A stretch of 64,000 nt of DNA from Paenibacillus sp. FSL R7-0337 (lineage in GTDB: Bacteria > Bacillota > Bacilli > Paenibacillales > Paenibacillaceae). Below are positions 52,272 through 62,485 of this stretch, piece after piece (positions within the stretch are counted from its first letter, which is position 1; every line of letters begins with the position of its first letter). A model generated the notes under the pieces. That model searched no databases, was not told the origin of the DNA, and saw only the letters and a program-made list of their open reading frames with translations. The stretch is taken from NCBI RefSeq assembly GCF_037969875.1, contig NZ_CP150218.1:4960001-5024000 (forward strand), in the 5' to 3' direction. The position numbers and the translations under genes were made by a program.

Positions 52272-52881
52272 GGACATTAAATATTCACTGCATGTAGCAG
52301 TGCACCCCTTCGACGGATTCTGGGATCTGAAATACGAGAATAAGGGCAAGCTGCGCATGGCACTGGGCATTCTTATGGCCCTTACCCTGACCATGATTGT
52401 GAAGCGCCAATATGTAGGCTATGTGGTCAATTATAATCACCCGCTTGCACTGAACAGCATCAATGAGCTCAAGTATATTATTTTCCCGTTCCTGCTCTGG
52501 TGCCTGGCGAACTGGTCCCTGACGACGCTGATGGATGGGGAAGGGAAGTTCAAGGAGATCGTCATTACGACCGGGTACGCCCTGCTTCCGCTGATTCTGA
52601 TCAACATTCCCAATATCCTGCTCAGTAATGTGATCACGCTGCGGGAGGCTTCCTTCTATCATTTACTGGATGCTCTGGCCACGCTCTGGTTCGTGTGGCT
52701 CTTGTTCATCGGAACCATGACCGTTCATCAGTACACGGTGCTCAAAACGATTACAACCATGCTGCTGACACTGGCCGTGGTGGGCATCATCATCTTCCTG
52801 GGCCTGCTGTTCTTTAATCTGATCCAGCAAATTGTCAGTTTTGTCTACACCGTCTACCAGGAGCTTTCACTTCGCGGATAA
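52258..52881 (+). CDS. Yip1-family membrane protein
   Basis: ATG 52258 overlaps the end of the previous gene by 14 bases, indicating coupling; TTG 52252 is an alternative. The 207-residue protein has five predicted helices (about 35-50, 75-95, 105-125, 145-165, 170-200) and the Yip1-domain start HPFDGFWDLKYENKGKLRMA. Bacterial Yip1 proteins are uncharacterised. The same NHL, Yip1 and DUF5696 order is known to me from other Paenibacillus sugar loci, suggesting a shared function. Confidence 0.85.
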   Translation: MPFLKDIKYSLHVAVHPFDGFWDLKYENKGKLRMALGILMALTLTMIVKRQYVGYVVNYNHPLALNSINELKYIIFPFLLWCLANWSLTTLMDGEGKFKEIVITTGYALLPLILINIPNILLSNVITLREASFYHLLDALATLWFVWLLFIGTMTVHQYTVLKTITTMLLTLAVVGIIIFLGLLFFNLIQQIVSFVYTVYQELSLRG

Positions 52882-52899
52882 GAAAGGAGGAGCCAGGCT

Positions 52900-55440
52900 T
52901 TGAAGAAGAAGCTAACCATCATTGCAATTGTACTTATGCTCAGCGGGGCAGCCGTTCTGCCTTACGCGGACTTGGCGGAATCCGCACCTGAAGCGGAAGC
53001 GGCGGTACAGTCTGAAGTGCAGAGCGGGCAGAATACCCGCACCCCGGAAGCGCCGGAGCTATCCGCAGATCTGAAGGCGGCCCTGGACAACGAGTATTTG
53101 ACCCTGTATCTGAATCAGACGACTACGGAGGTTGCCGTTAAGGATAAGAAGAGCGGAGCGATCTGGTATTCTAACCCGCAGGACCGTGAACAGGACGCCG
53201 TTGCCACCGGCTATAACAAATCCAAGCTGAATGTGCAGGTAGAGCTGACCTACTATGACAGCAAGGGTAATCTCATGAACTACGACAACTACACCCACAG
53301 TGTACAGAGCAGTCAATTCACCATTGAGGAATCGGGTGACAGTCTGAACATCGTGTACACGCTGGGGGAGGTCAAGAGCAATATCGACGGAATTCCCAAA
53401 TACATCAGTGAAGAACGCTTCCGTACCCTGATCATCGGCCGTCTTGAGAAGGAAAGTGACAAGAAGGAGATTGAGAAGCGGTTCAGGTACGATGAATTGA
53501 GTAAGCGGTATGAACGAAGAGACACCTCCTTTAAGGGAGTGGGGCTGAAGAAGGTAACCACCCTGTTCGGGCTGATCGGCTATGATGAGGCGCAAATCGC
53601 CATCGATAAAGCCGCCTACGGTGAAGAGGATGACGGAGCCGCCCTGGTGACACTTCCCCTGGAATACCGGCTGGACGGGAAGCAGCTGAAGGTAAGCATC
53701 CCGGGCGATAAGGTCCGTTATCCGGATAATATGCACATTCAGAGTTTGTCGCTGCTTCCGTTTTTTGGGGCGAGCGGGACAAAGGATGAAGGCTACAGCC
53801 TGGTGCCGGACGGCTCCGGGTCACTGATACACTTCAATAATAACAAGCTCTATGCTACCCCTTACCGTACAGCGATGTACGGGCCGGATGCTGCGCTGAC
53901 CCAGCTGGGGCAAGTGCAGAAGGAGGAGACCGCACGGCTGCCTGTATTCGGCATGAAGGTTGAGGACCGGGGCTTCCTGGCGGTGATCGAGAGAGGGGAC
54001 GCGGTTGCGGCTGTGGAGGCAGATGTCAGCGGGCGGCTGAATCAGTATAACAATGTCTTCTCCAGCTATACGCTAGGCAGTCTGGAGGAAGTGACACTGA
54101 CCAACGGCTGGCGCTCCAGTACAGTGAAGCAATTTCAGGCGGGGATCTACCCCGGAGATATCACTGTAGCGTACAGCTTCCTTGATCAGGAGGAAGCCAG
54201 CTATTCAGGTATGGCCGCGCATTACCGGGAGTACTTAATCGAACATACCAGGATGGCAAGGCTGGACGGGACAGAGGACGTTCCCTTTTACCTGGAATTG
54301 ATCGGCGGCATTCCGAAGAAGAAGTTCTTCCTGGGCATTCCTTACAGCGCTTATGAGCCGCTTACCTCCTTCAAGGAGGCCAAGATCATCCTGAAGCAGA
54401 TGCAGGAGAAGGGAATCGGGGATATTCAACTGCGGTATACCGGATGGTTCAACGGCGGCATCAACCATAATTATCCGAAGGGCGTATCTGTGGACAGCAA
54501 GCTTGGCGGGACCAAAGGGCTCAAGGAGCTGCAGGCCTACGCACAGGATAAGAGGGTTACACTGTATCCCGATGCTTCGTTCCTGCAGACCTTCCCGGAA
54601 GCCAAGGGCCTCCGCAAGTCACAGGCCTCCCGGCTGATTACGGGTAAGCTGGCGCATACGTATCCCTTCGACTTCTCCATGCTGAAGCTGGATGTGCAGG
54701 AGCCCTCCGGTTATGTCGTCAGCCCCCGGGTATTGCCGGGTGTGGTAGACGGCTTCCTCGGGGATTATGCAGAGCTTGGAGTAGACGGCTTGTCCCTGCG
54801 GGATCTCGGCAGCGGGCTGAATTCCGATTTTAATGCGGAGGAACTGGTTGACCGCCAGCAGGCCGAGGGAATCATCAAGGAGCAGCTGGAGCGTATGAGC
54901 AGCTCGGTGCCCCGCCTGATGGTGGAAGGCGGCAATGCGTACGCGGCTCCCTTCGCCCGTCATATAGTGGCTGCACCCATGCAGAGCAGCGGGTTCAATA
55001 TTACGGATGAGAGCATCCCCTTCTTCCAGATGGTGTATCACGGTTATCTGCAATATGCCGGAACCGCCTGGAATATGGCTGACGATCAGGATGCATCGCT
55101 CAGTCTGCTCAAGGCGCTGGAGACCGGGAGCGCGCCGTATTACACCTGGTTCTATGCCGATCCTTCCGCGATTAATATGACGGGCTTTGGCAGCCTCTAC
55201 TCGGCCGATTACCGTAGCTGGATTGACCAGGCAGCCGGGCAGTATCAGGCATTAAGCCTTGTGCTGAAGAATGTACAGTCCCAGACGATCAAAGAGCATA
55301 AGAAGCTGGCGGAAGGTGTCTATCAGACGACTTATGAAGCAGGAACCACAATTATAGTGAATTATAACCGTGCGCCGGTGAGTGTGGGCGGAGTAACCAT
55401 AGACGGACGGAATTACCGGGTAGGAGGTGAGCAGCAATAA
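52900..55440 (+). CDS. Secreted DUF5696 protein
   Basis: From TTG 52900, preceded by AAGGAGGAG, the 846-residue product has a signal peptide (to about 34, SAPEAEAA) and no lipobox. An N-terminal beta-rich domain (about 50-280) includes TTTEVAVKDKKSGAIWYSN. A central part (about 290-460) contains LVPDGSGSLIHFNN. The C-terminal 460-840 region is TIM-barrel-like (KIILKQMQEKGIGDIQLRYT, DGLSLRDLGSGLNSDFN). The last part resembles glycoside hydrolase folds, but no catalytic residues can be assigned, so enzymatic activity is unproven. Confidence 0.85.
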   Translation: MKKKLTIIAIVLMLSGAAVLPYADLAESAPEAEAAVQSEVQSGQNTRTPEAPELSADLKAALDNEYLTLYLNQTTTEVAVKDKKSGAIWYSNPQDREQDAVATGYNKSKLNVQVELTYYDSKGNLMNYDNYTHSVQSSQFTIEESGDSLNIVYTLGEVKSNIDGIPKYISEERFRTLIIGRLEKESDKKEIEKRFRYDELSKRYERRDTSFKGVGLKKVTTLFGLIGYDEAQIAIDKAAYGEEDDGAALVTLPLEYRLDGKQLKVSIPGDKVRYPDNMHIQSLSLLPFFGASGTKDEGYSLVPDGSGSLIHFNNNKLYATPYRTAMYGPDAALTQLGQVQKEETARLPVFGMKVEDRGFLAVIERGDAVAAVEADVSGRLNQYNNVFSSYTLGSLEEVTLTNGWRSSTVKQFQAGIYPGDITVAYSFLDQEEASYSGMAAHYREYLIEHTRMARLDGTEDVPFYLELIGGIPKKKFFLGIPYSAYEPLTSFKEAKIILKQMQEKGIGDIQLRYTGWFNGGINHNYPKGVSVDSKLGGTKGLKELQAYAQDKRVTLYPDASFLQTFPEAKGLRKSQASRLITGKLAHTYPFDFSMLKLDVQEPSGYVVSPRVLPGVVDGFLGDYAELGVDGLSLRDLGSGLNSDFNAEELVDRQQAEGIIKEQLERMSSSVPRLMVEGGNAYAAPFARHIVAAPMQSSGFNITDESIPFFQMVYHGYLQYAGTAWNMADDQDASLSLLKALETGSAPYYTWFYADPSAINMTGFGSLYSADYRSWIDQAAGQYQALSLVLKNVQSQTIKEHKKLAEGVYQTTYEAGTTIIVNYNRAPVSVGGVTIDGRNYRVGGEQQ

Positions 55441-56339
55441 TGAAGCTTAAGAAGCTGTCCCTGGAGCAAAAAAACAGATATTATGGCCTGTACTTCATTC
55501 TTCCCTGGTTCGCGGGCTTCTGCTTCCTGTTCCTGACGCCGTTGCTGTCTTCCCTGCGGTTCAGCCTTAGTAACCTGCAGGTCAATGATGAGGGCTTCAC
55601 GCTGAAGTATATCGGACTCGCGAACTTCCGGGAGGCGCTGTTCTCCCATGAATCCTATGTCCGGACATTAACGGAATCTGTGATGAATATCGTGCTGAAC
55701 ACCCCGCTTATTCTGATTTTCAGCCTGTTTTTCGCCGTGCTGCTCAATCAGAAGTTCCATGGCAGAGTGCTGGCCCGGGCGATCTTCTTCCTACCGGTCA
55801 TTCTGGCCTCGGGCATTATTGCCAGCATTGAGAACGGGGACCTGATGCAGTCCGTTGTACGCAGCGCCAGTGATTCCACGGGCGGAGGCCTGTCGGTGAT
55901 CAAGAATCTGGAGCTGACCACGCTGCTGATCGAATCTGGCCTGAGCCCTACCGTGGTGCAGTATCTGACTGGAGCGGTGAGCCGGATCTATGAGATTGTC
56001 AGCCAATCGGGCGTGCAGATCCTGATCTTTTTAGCGGGGCTGCAATCGATCTCCCCTTCCCTGTATGAGGCGGCGAAGATTGAAGGTTCCACAGGCTATG
56101 AGGCGTTCTGGAAAATTACGTTTCCGATGATCGGCCCGCTGATTCTGACCAATCTGGTCTACACCATCATCGACAGCTTCATCAGCGACCAGACCAGCCG
56201 CATGGTGGTGGATACAGCGTTCAAGAGCTTCAATTTCGGGCTGAGCGCAGCCATGTCCTGGATGTATTTTGTCATCATTGCACTGCTGTTGTGGATAACG
56301 ACGGCGCTGATCTCACGTAAAGTCTTTTATCAAGACTAG
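55440..56339 (+). CDS. Carbohydrate ABC permease, MalF-like (pair 2)
   Basis: The ATG overlaps the DUF5696 stop (TAATG). The 299-residue protein has six helices, a start GLYFILPWFAGFCFLFLTPL, and the EAA loop YEAAKIEGSTGYEAFWKITF. Residues 130-200 form a longer than usual extracytoplasmic loop. It is the first half of a second permease pair whose binding partner may be one of the two upstream solute-binding proteins. Confidence 0.93.
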   Translation: MKLKKLSLEQKNRYYGLYFILPWFAGFCFLFLTPLLSSLRFSLSNLQVNDEGFTLKYIGLANFREALFSHESYVRTLTESVMNIVLNTPLILIFSLFFAVLLNQKFHGRVLARAIFFLPVILASGIIASIENGDLMQSVVRSASDSTGGGLSVIKNLELTTLLIESGLSPTVVQYLTGAVSRIYEIVSQSGVQILIFLAGLQSISPSLYEAAKIEGSTGYEAFWKITFPMIGPLILTNLVYTIIDSFISDQTSRMVVDTAFKSFNFGLSAAMSWMYFVIIALLLWITTALISRKVFYQD

Positions 56340-56361
56340 CGGTTAGGAAGGAGGAGCATTC

Positions 56362-57375
56362 ATGAAGACAGAGACCGCAGCAATGCCGCACCGATCCAGG
56401 AAAGAGCAGCTGCACAGGCTGGCCTCGGCCGCCTATTGGGTGGAATTTTCAAAAAAATGGTTGTGGGTATTCGCCCGCTTTGTGCTGGTCTTCGGCATTT
56501 CGTTCGTCATCCTGTACCCGATCCTGCTAAAGCTGTCGATTGCGTTCAAGAGTATGGATGATTTGTATGATTCCACCGTGATCTGGGTCCCGCAGGCCTT
56601 CACCCTGGAGAACTTCAGGCTGGTCTTCAAGGCGATGAACTATCCGGCAGTTCTGCGTAACACCATGCTGTTGTCATCAGCGGTCATGGTGCTTCAGACG
56701 ATCATCTGTGTGCTGGCCGGTTACGGCTTTGCCCGGATTAAGTTCAAGGGGAGCGGGCTGCTGTTCGCCGCAGTAATCTTTACGATTCTTGTCCCGTCCC
56801 AGACGATCATGATCCCGCTGTACCTGCATTTCAAGAACTTTGACCTGTTCGGTCTGATTGAGCTGTTCACGGGGAAGCCGGCGAACCTGATCAATACGTA
56901 TTGGCCGTTTATAATTTCTTCGATGCTCGGGATGGGTGTTAAGACAGGGCTGTATGTCTATATTTTCCGCCAGTTTTTCAAGGGTATTCCACGAGAGATT
57001 GAGGAAGCGGCCTATGTGGACGGAGCAGGCTATTTCACCACCTTCGCGCGGGTGATTCTACCCAATGCTATTCCGTCAATGGTAACGGTGATGCTGTTCT
57101 CCTTCGTGTGGCAGTGGAATGATTCATTCTTCACCAATATGTATCTGAACGAACCGAAGGTCATGTCATCGATGATGTCTTCGGCGGGCTACGGTATTGC
57201 TACCTACATGACCGGCGGGGGCCAAGCGGCGAATTCGCTCGTTCAGGACCCGTTCTTCATGTCCATGATGATGAATACGAGTGTGCTGATGGCGATTCTG
57301 CCGCTGATTATCCTCTATGTATTCGTTCAGCGGCATTTCGTAGAGAGTGTGGAGCGTTCCGGTCTGGTTGGTTAG
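56362..57375 (+). CDS. Carbohydrate ABC permease, MalG-like (pair 2)
   Basis: The 337-residue permease has six helices after a ~35-residue cytosolic N-terminus, the MalG-type segment DDLYDSTVIWVPQAFTLENF and EAA loop EEAAYVDGAGYFTTFARVIL. AAGGAGGAG precedes the ATG. Pairs with the upstream permease; no ATPase follows, as the next gene is a glycosidase. Confidence 0.94.
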   Translation: MKTETAAMPHRSRKEQLHRLASAAYWVEFSKKWLWVFARFVLVFGISFVILYPILLKLSIAFKSMDDLYDSTVIWVPQAFTLENFRLVFKAMNYPAVLRNTMLLSSAVMVLQTIICVLAGYGFARIKFKGSGLLFAAVIFTILVPSQTIMIPLYLHFKNFDLFGLIELFTGKPANLINTYWPFIISSMLGMGVKTGLYVYIFRQFFKGIPREIEEAAYVDGAGYFTTFARVILPNAIPSMVTVMLFSFVWQWNDSFFTNMYLNEPKVMSSMMSSAGYGIATYMTGGGQAANSLVQDPFFMSMMMNTSVLMAILPLIILYVFVQRHFVESVERSGLVG

Positions 57376-57390
57376 GAGGAGGATAGGAGC

Positions 57391-60063
57391 ATGAAGCGGC
57401 TGGCAGTTACGGCGGTTATCGGCATTGTTCTAGTGTGTGTTGTTGTTGTAGTAATTCTGTTCAGTAATAGGAAAGAGGAGGAAATCCCTGTGCAGCACCA
57501 GAAACCGCCGGATGCGGCAGTGACGATAGACGGTAATCTCCGCTATCAGACTATCGATAACTTTGGCGCGTCCGACGCCTGGTCCATGGACCCCCTGGGG
57601 AAGGAGTGGACCGAAGAGAATAAGAACAAGGTGGCAGATTTACTGTTCTCACGCAGCAGAGGGATCGGGCTGTCGGCCTGGCGCTTCAATATAGGCGCAG
57701 GCTCGGCGGAGACCGATCAGGCGATCATTCCAGATCCATGGCGGAGAACGGAAGCCTTCAAAATAACGGAGGAAGGGCCGTACGACTGGAGCAGGCAGGC
57801 AGGCCAGCAGTGGTTCCTGCGGGCAGCCCAGGAGCGCGGAGTCGAATCTCTGATTGCCTTCGTCAACAGCCCGCCGGTCTGGATGACCCGCAGCGGTCAT
57901 GCCCAGCCTGACCCAGAGGTGGGGTCCAGTAATTTGAAGGAAGGCTCTGAAGCTGCCTTCGCCGCCTTCCTGATTGATGTGCTGGAGCATTTCAAGCAGG
58001 AAGGGCTGGAGTTCAATTATATCAGCCCCGTTAACGAGCCGACCTGGGACTGGAATCATGCGCAGCAGGAAGCCAGCCGGTACAACAATGACGACCTGAA
58101 GCGGGTGATTCTGGAGCTGCATGCCCAGCTCCGCGCCAGCGGACTGGAAGCGCAGATCAGTGCCCCGGACGGGGTAGAGATTACCTCTCTGCTGGATGAT
58201 GAGCACTACCGGGAATTCACGGGCAGCGGTGTCTATTCCAGCGGGGCTAACAGCCTGGGGCTGGGAAAATACCGTGAATATATTAAGGACCTCTTGGGTG
58301 ATCCTGTGCTGAAGGAAGCAGTAGGCAATAAGATCGCCTCGCATTCCTACTGGTCTGATTACAGCCATTCCGGCGATGACCGCCTGGTTAAGCTAAGACA
58401 GCTGTTGGACGGTAATCTGAAGCAATATGATCCTGAGGCCAAGTACTGGGTTACCGAATATTGCATTATGGGCGATTATGGCCCGGGACGGGATCTGGGA
58501 ATGGAGCCGGCGCTACAGGTGGCGCGCACCATTCACTTTGATCTGACCGAGGCGGATGCAGCCGCATGGCAGTGGTGGACTGCAGTGTCCAAGGTGGATT
58601 ACAAGGACGGCTTGCTGTACACCGATTACACTCAGCCTGGGGATGAGCAGAACATCCTGACCTCGAAGATCCTGTGGTCGCTAGGCAACTACAGCAAGTT
58701 CATCCGCCCCGGAGCGGTGCGGATTGCACTCTCCGGTCTGAGCCAGGAAGCCGGAAGCGAGCTGCTCGGCTCGGCTTACTTGCACGAGGAGGAGCAGAGC
58801 ATGACGGCGGTGCTGGTGAATGACAGCCTGGAGGAGAAGCAGGTGCAGCTCACCTTGAGCGGACTGGGACTGAAGGCATCTGCCTTGCGTTCCTATGTAA
58901 CCAATGCGCAGCTGGATCTGGCGCGCGGCGAGGATGTGGCCGCTGATGCAGCTGCTGATGGGACAGCAGCTGGGGAGCAGGTATTTCAGGCCGTTATCCC
59001 GGCCAAGTCGGTGGTGACCCTGGTGGCCGGCGGGCCGGAGTTAGAGGAGGAGGCTGACCTGCCGGGTGAGGTTGCCCGGACTCAGGCTGCCCAGACTCAG
59101 GTTGCGCAGGAAATTCCGGCTGCGGGGGACTATGCGGGCTATTTATTCAGCTATTTCACAGGCGAAGGGACCGGGGACGGCGAGCAGGTATATTTCGCCC
59201 TCAGCGAAGGCAATGACCCGCTGCATTGGAAGGAGCTGAATGCCGGGAAGCCCGTGCTTAGGTCCAGCTTGGGCAACAAGGGGGTCAGGGACCCGTTCAT
59301 CATCCGTTCACCTGAAGGGGACCGGTTCTATCTCATCGCCACCGATCTGAAGATCAACGGCAACTGGGATTGGGGTGCAGCCCAGACACAAGGCAGCCGG
59401 GCGATTATTGTATGGGAATCGGATAATCTGGTGGACTGGTCGGAGCCTTGGGAAGCCCAGGTCTCACCTGAGGAAGCGGGGAATACCTGGGCACCTGAGG
59501 TGATCTATGACCAGGAGAGCAGGGAATATATCGTATTCTGGGCCTCGCGGATGTACACCGATTCCACTCACACCGGGGACGCCTACCAGAAAATTATGTA
59601 CAGCAAGACACGCGATTTCCGAGCGTTCACAGAGCCGCAGGTCTATATGGACTACGGGCATTCGATCATCGATACCACTATGGCTGCGTATAACGGGAAG
59701 ATTTACAGATTCACCAAGGATGAACGCGAGCAAGGCCCGGAATCCCCTTTTGGCAAAATGGTGTTCCAGGAGTCCCTGGATTCGGTATTTGCCCCTGCGG
59801 TGAAGCTGCTAAGCGGGAGTGTCGGCGGACTGAAGGGCATTGAAGGGCCAACCCTGTTCAAATCCAATACGGAGCAGAAGTGGTATCTGTTTGTGGATGA
59901 ATTCGGAGGGAGAGGGTACATCCCGCTGGAGACGGAAGATCTGGATTCCGGCAAGTGGACGGTATCCTCTGATTATGAGCTGCCGGCCAGCCCCCGTCAT
60001 GGAACGGTAATTCCGGTTACCCGGCGTGAATACGACGCTCTGAATGCCAAGTTCATGCAATGA
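57391..60063 (+). CDS. Membrane-anchored bifunctional glycosidase, GH30 and GH43 modules
   Basis: The 890-residue protein has an uncleaved-looking N-terminal helix (about 4-24). The GH30 module (about 42-555) begins RYQTIDNFGASDAWSM and has acid/base Glu216 (SPVNEPTWDW) and nucleophile Glu356 (YWVTEYCIMG). A GH43-type five-blade propeller (about 575-885) has the three acidic residues Asp634 (GVRDPFII), Asp761 (HSIIDTTM) and Glu818 (KGIEGPTLF). The combination suggests cleavage of a branched galactan or arabinan: GH30 cuts the chain, GH43 removes side sugars. Actual linkages cannot be read. Last gene of the locus. Confidence 0.88.
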   Translation: MKRLAVTAVIGIVLVCVVVVVILFSNRKEEEIPVQHQKPPDAAVTIDGNLRYQTIDNFGASDAWSMDPLGKEWTEENKNKVADLLFSRSRGIGLSAWRFNIGAGSAETDQAIIPDPWRRTEAFKITEEGPYDWSRQAGQQWFLRAAQERGVESLIAFVNSPPVWMTRSGHAQPDPEVGSSNLKEGSEAAFAAFLIDVLEHFKQEGLEFNYISPVNEPTWDWNHAQQEASRYNNDDLKRVILELHAQLRASGLEAQISAPDGVEITSLLDDEHYREFTGSGVYSSGANSLGLGKYREYIKDLLGDPVLKEAVGNKIASHSYWSDYSHSGDDRLVKLRQLLDGNLKQYDPEAKYWVTEYCIMGDYGPGRDLGMEPALQVARTIHFDLTEADAAAWQWWTAVSKVDYKDGLLYTDYTQPGDEQNILTSKILWSLGNYSKFIRPGAVRIALSGLSQEAGSELLGSAYLHEEEQSMTAVLVNDSLEEKQVQLTLSGLGLKASALRSYVTNAQLDLARGEDVAADAAADGTAAGEQVFQAVIPAKSVVTLVAGGPELEEEADLPGEVARTQAAQTQVAQEIPAAGDYAGYLFSYFTGEGTGDGEQVYFALSEGNDPLHWKELNAGKPVLRSSLGNKGVRDPFIIRSPEGDRFYLIATDLKINGNWDWGAAQTQGSRAIIVWESDNLVDWSEPWEAQVSPEEAGNTWAPEVIYDQESREYIVFWASRMYTDSTHTGDAYQKIMYSKTRDFRAFTEPQVYMDYGHSIIDTTMAAYNGKIYRFTKDEREQGPESPFGKMVFQESLDSVFAPAVKLLSGSVGGLKGIEGPTLFKSNTEQKWYLFVDEFGGRGYIPLETEDLDSGKWTVSSDYELPASPRHGTVIPVTRREYDALNAKFMQ

Positions 60064-60109
60064 TCTGAGGCCTGGCCTAGCGTGCACGTTGAACGGAGAC
60101 GGTATACAA

Positions 60110-60152
60110 AAACAGGTTCACCCTTGCCATTACAGCAGAGGTGAACCTGTTT
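60110..60152. terminator. Bidirectional terminator between glycosidase and sodA
   Basis: AAACAGGTTCACC and GGTGAACCTGTTT form a perfect 13-bp stem around 17 bases, usable on both strands. Confidence 0.88.
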
Positions 60153-60181
60153 GCTTACAGCATCATGCTGAAGGCCGATGC

Positions 60182-60790
<609 letters not shown>

Positions 60791-61024
60791 GGAAAAATCC
60801 CTCCTGATTATATGTTGGTTTTGGTATATATCCGTTGAGATACTATTATTAAAACGCATCTGGAACAATAATGCAACATTAAATAAACAAAAATGTTTAA
60901 AAAGTATTTTCTTGTCCTCCGTACACAGAAAGTGTTAAGGCTATGTTAAACTAATAAGGCTTAGTAACTGGGACGTTTTGACTAGGAAATCTCCTAATAC
61001 ATGTTAAATATGAAACTATATTGA

Positions 61025-61054
61025 ATGAAAACGCTTCATATCAAGCGCTTTCAA
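61025..61054. promoter_or_regulatory. Two adjacent cre-like palindromes
   Basis: ATGAAAACGCTTCAT (61025-61039) and ATCAAGCGCTTTCAA (61040-61054) abut each other in the 60791-61206 gap between divergent sodA and the GNAT gene. Both have the AAnCGCTT core of CcpA/LacI-type operators, though neither fits the 14-mer consensus exactly. No gene lies in this gap. Confidence 0.4.
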
Positions 61055-61206
61055 AAGAAAAATGATGATAACGCGAGAAAAGTGTGCTTTAATAGAGACA
61101 AAAGCAGGTATTCCTCGGTTTTTGATGCTTTTTTCCACTTTATACTGTTATGGAAACCCCTTCTTTTTGTAAAATCATAAGCCATAGAAAAGGGAGACTT
61201 TTAAGT

Positions 61207-61626
61207 ATGCACGTTCGTTCCTTTCAATTAAGCGATGTTACTCCAGTGACTGAATTGCTGCAGACCGCATTATCGGAAGAATGTTTCGAGAGCACGATCG
61301 AGCCTTTCTCCAGGCAATTGTCATGGGATTCTGATCTCATTGTAGTTGCTGAGGATGAAGGAGAAATCATCGGTGCGCTGATTGGTACGATTGAGAAGAA
61401 TCACGGCTGTTATTTCCGCATTGCCGTCCATCCTGATTACCGCCGCAGAGGAGTCGGCAAGAGTCTTGTAACGGCTATGGAGAACAGATTTCAGGCGCGG
61501 AAGGTCAGCGGTATCTATGTTGCCGTGGATGAACACAATTCTTTTGCAATGCCGCTCTATGAGGCCATGGGTTATGACGAGAACCACATTTTCAAATCCG
61601 TGCGCAAGCTGAGCATTGTCGGGTAA
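61207..61626 (+). CDS. GNAT N-acetyltransferase
   Basis: ATG 61207, ten bases after GGGAG, gives 139 residues; the ATG at 61150 has no ribosome site. The compact GNAT domain has VAEDEGEIIGALIGTIE, the acetyl-CoA P-loop RIAVHPDYRRRGVGKSLV, and the end DEHNSFAMPLYEAMGY. Length and motifs fit a stand-alone RimI-like acetyltransferase; the substrate is unknown. Monocistronic; a hairpin terminator follows at 61740-61787. Confidence 0.9.
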   Translation: MHVRSFQLSDVTPVTELLQTALSEECFESTIEPFSRQLSWDSDLIVVAEDEGEIIGALIGTIEKNHGCYFRIAVHPDYRRRGVGKSLVTAMENRFQARKVSGIYVAVDEHNSFAMPLYEAMGYDENHIFKSVRKLSIVG

Positions 61627-61739
61627 CTGTTGCTGAACCGCTGCTGTAAGCGGAATCAAATGTTAGAGTAGAGAGCTATTGCAGGGCCGGAACTTCGAGT
61701 ATATGGATATTCCTGCATAGTCTGTTTCATTATACTAAA

Positions 61740-61787
61740 GCATATCTTCCCTATGTCCATTGCAAATGGGCGGGAGATATGCTTTTC
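61740..61787 (+). terminator. Terminator after GNAT gene
   Basis: GCATATCTTCCC pairs with GGGAGATATGC (one bulge), followed by TTTT. Confidence 0.75.
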
Positions 61788-61832
61788 TATTGTTAAGGAA
61801 CGGATAACCCAATCGAAGCAAGTAGGTGGCCT

Positions 61833-62450
61833 ATGAACCGGGAGCTTGAAGAAGATTTCATGCGGAGCCGCAGACAAAGATACAGATCAGTGACGCATAA
61901 TAAGTCCAGACAGAAGTCTGGAAGAACGTGGATCAAGGATATACGGGAGTGGATCATTACGGCGGGGATTGTGTTTGCTGTGATGTCGCTGCTTAATATC
62001 TATGTGTTCAATGTGTCTACTGTAATCGGGCAATCCATGCAGCCTACCCTGTATCAGGGAGAAAAGCTGATTATTAATAAAATCGCCCTCAGCTTCGGGA
62101 ATCCGGGCCGCGGGGAGGTTGTCGTCCTTCATGATCCCAGTACGGGACCCAGCCGCAAGGAATATCTGGTCAAGCGGGTGATCGGCATTCCCGGCGACAT
62201 CATTGAAGTGCGGAACCAGCAGCTCTATCTCAACGGCAAGCTGCTGGATGAGCCTTATATCGATACATCTATTGAAGATCCCGATTTCAACAGCCTGACC
62301 GTGCAGGCGGGGACCTACTTCGTCATGGGGGACAACCGGCATGCCGGAGCCAGCAAGGACAGCCGTTATTTCGGCGCTGTCGCAGGGGAGAGTATCGTGG
62401 GTAAGGTGTCCCTGATCTGGTGGCCTTTCTCTAAGATGAAGGCCCTGTAG
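61833..62450 (+). CDS. lepB: Signal peptidase I
   Basis: The 205-residue enzyme cleaves Sec/Tat signal peptides at the outer membrane face. A ~35-residue basic cytosolic N-terminus precedes one membrane helix (about 42-60). The Ser-Lys dyad is Ser68 (TVIGQSMQPTL) and Lys114 (KEYLVKRVIGIPGD); box E GDNRHAGASKDSRYFG is present. The size matches Firmicute SipS-type peptidases. It is followed after 35 bases by queG, so possibly co-transcribed. Confidence 0.96.
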   Translation: MNRELEEDFMRSRRQRYRSVTHNKSRQKSGRTWIKDIREWIITAGIVFAVMSLLNIYVFNVSTVIGQSMQPTLYQGEKLIINKIALSFGNPGRGEVVVLHDPSTGPSRKEYLVKRVIGIPGDIIEVRNQQLYLNGKLLDEPYIDTSIEDPDFNSLTVQAGTYFVMGDNRHAGASKDSRYFGAVAGESIVGKVSLIWWPFSKMKAL

Positions 62451-62485
62451 AGTTACCTTATTCATTCTATAAAGGAGAGGCGGAT

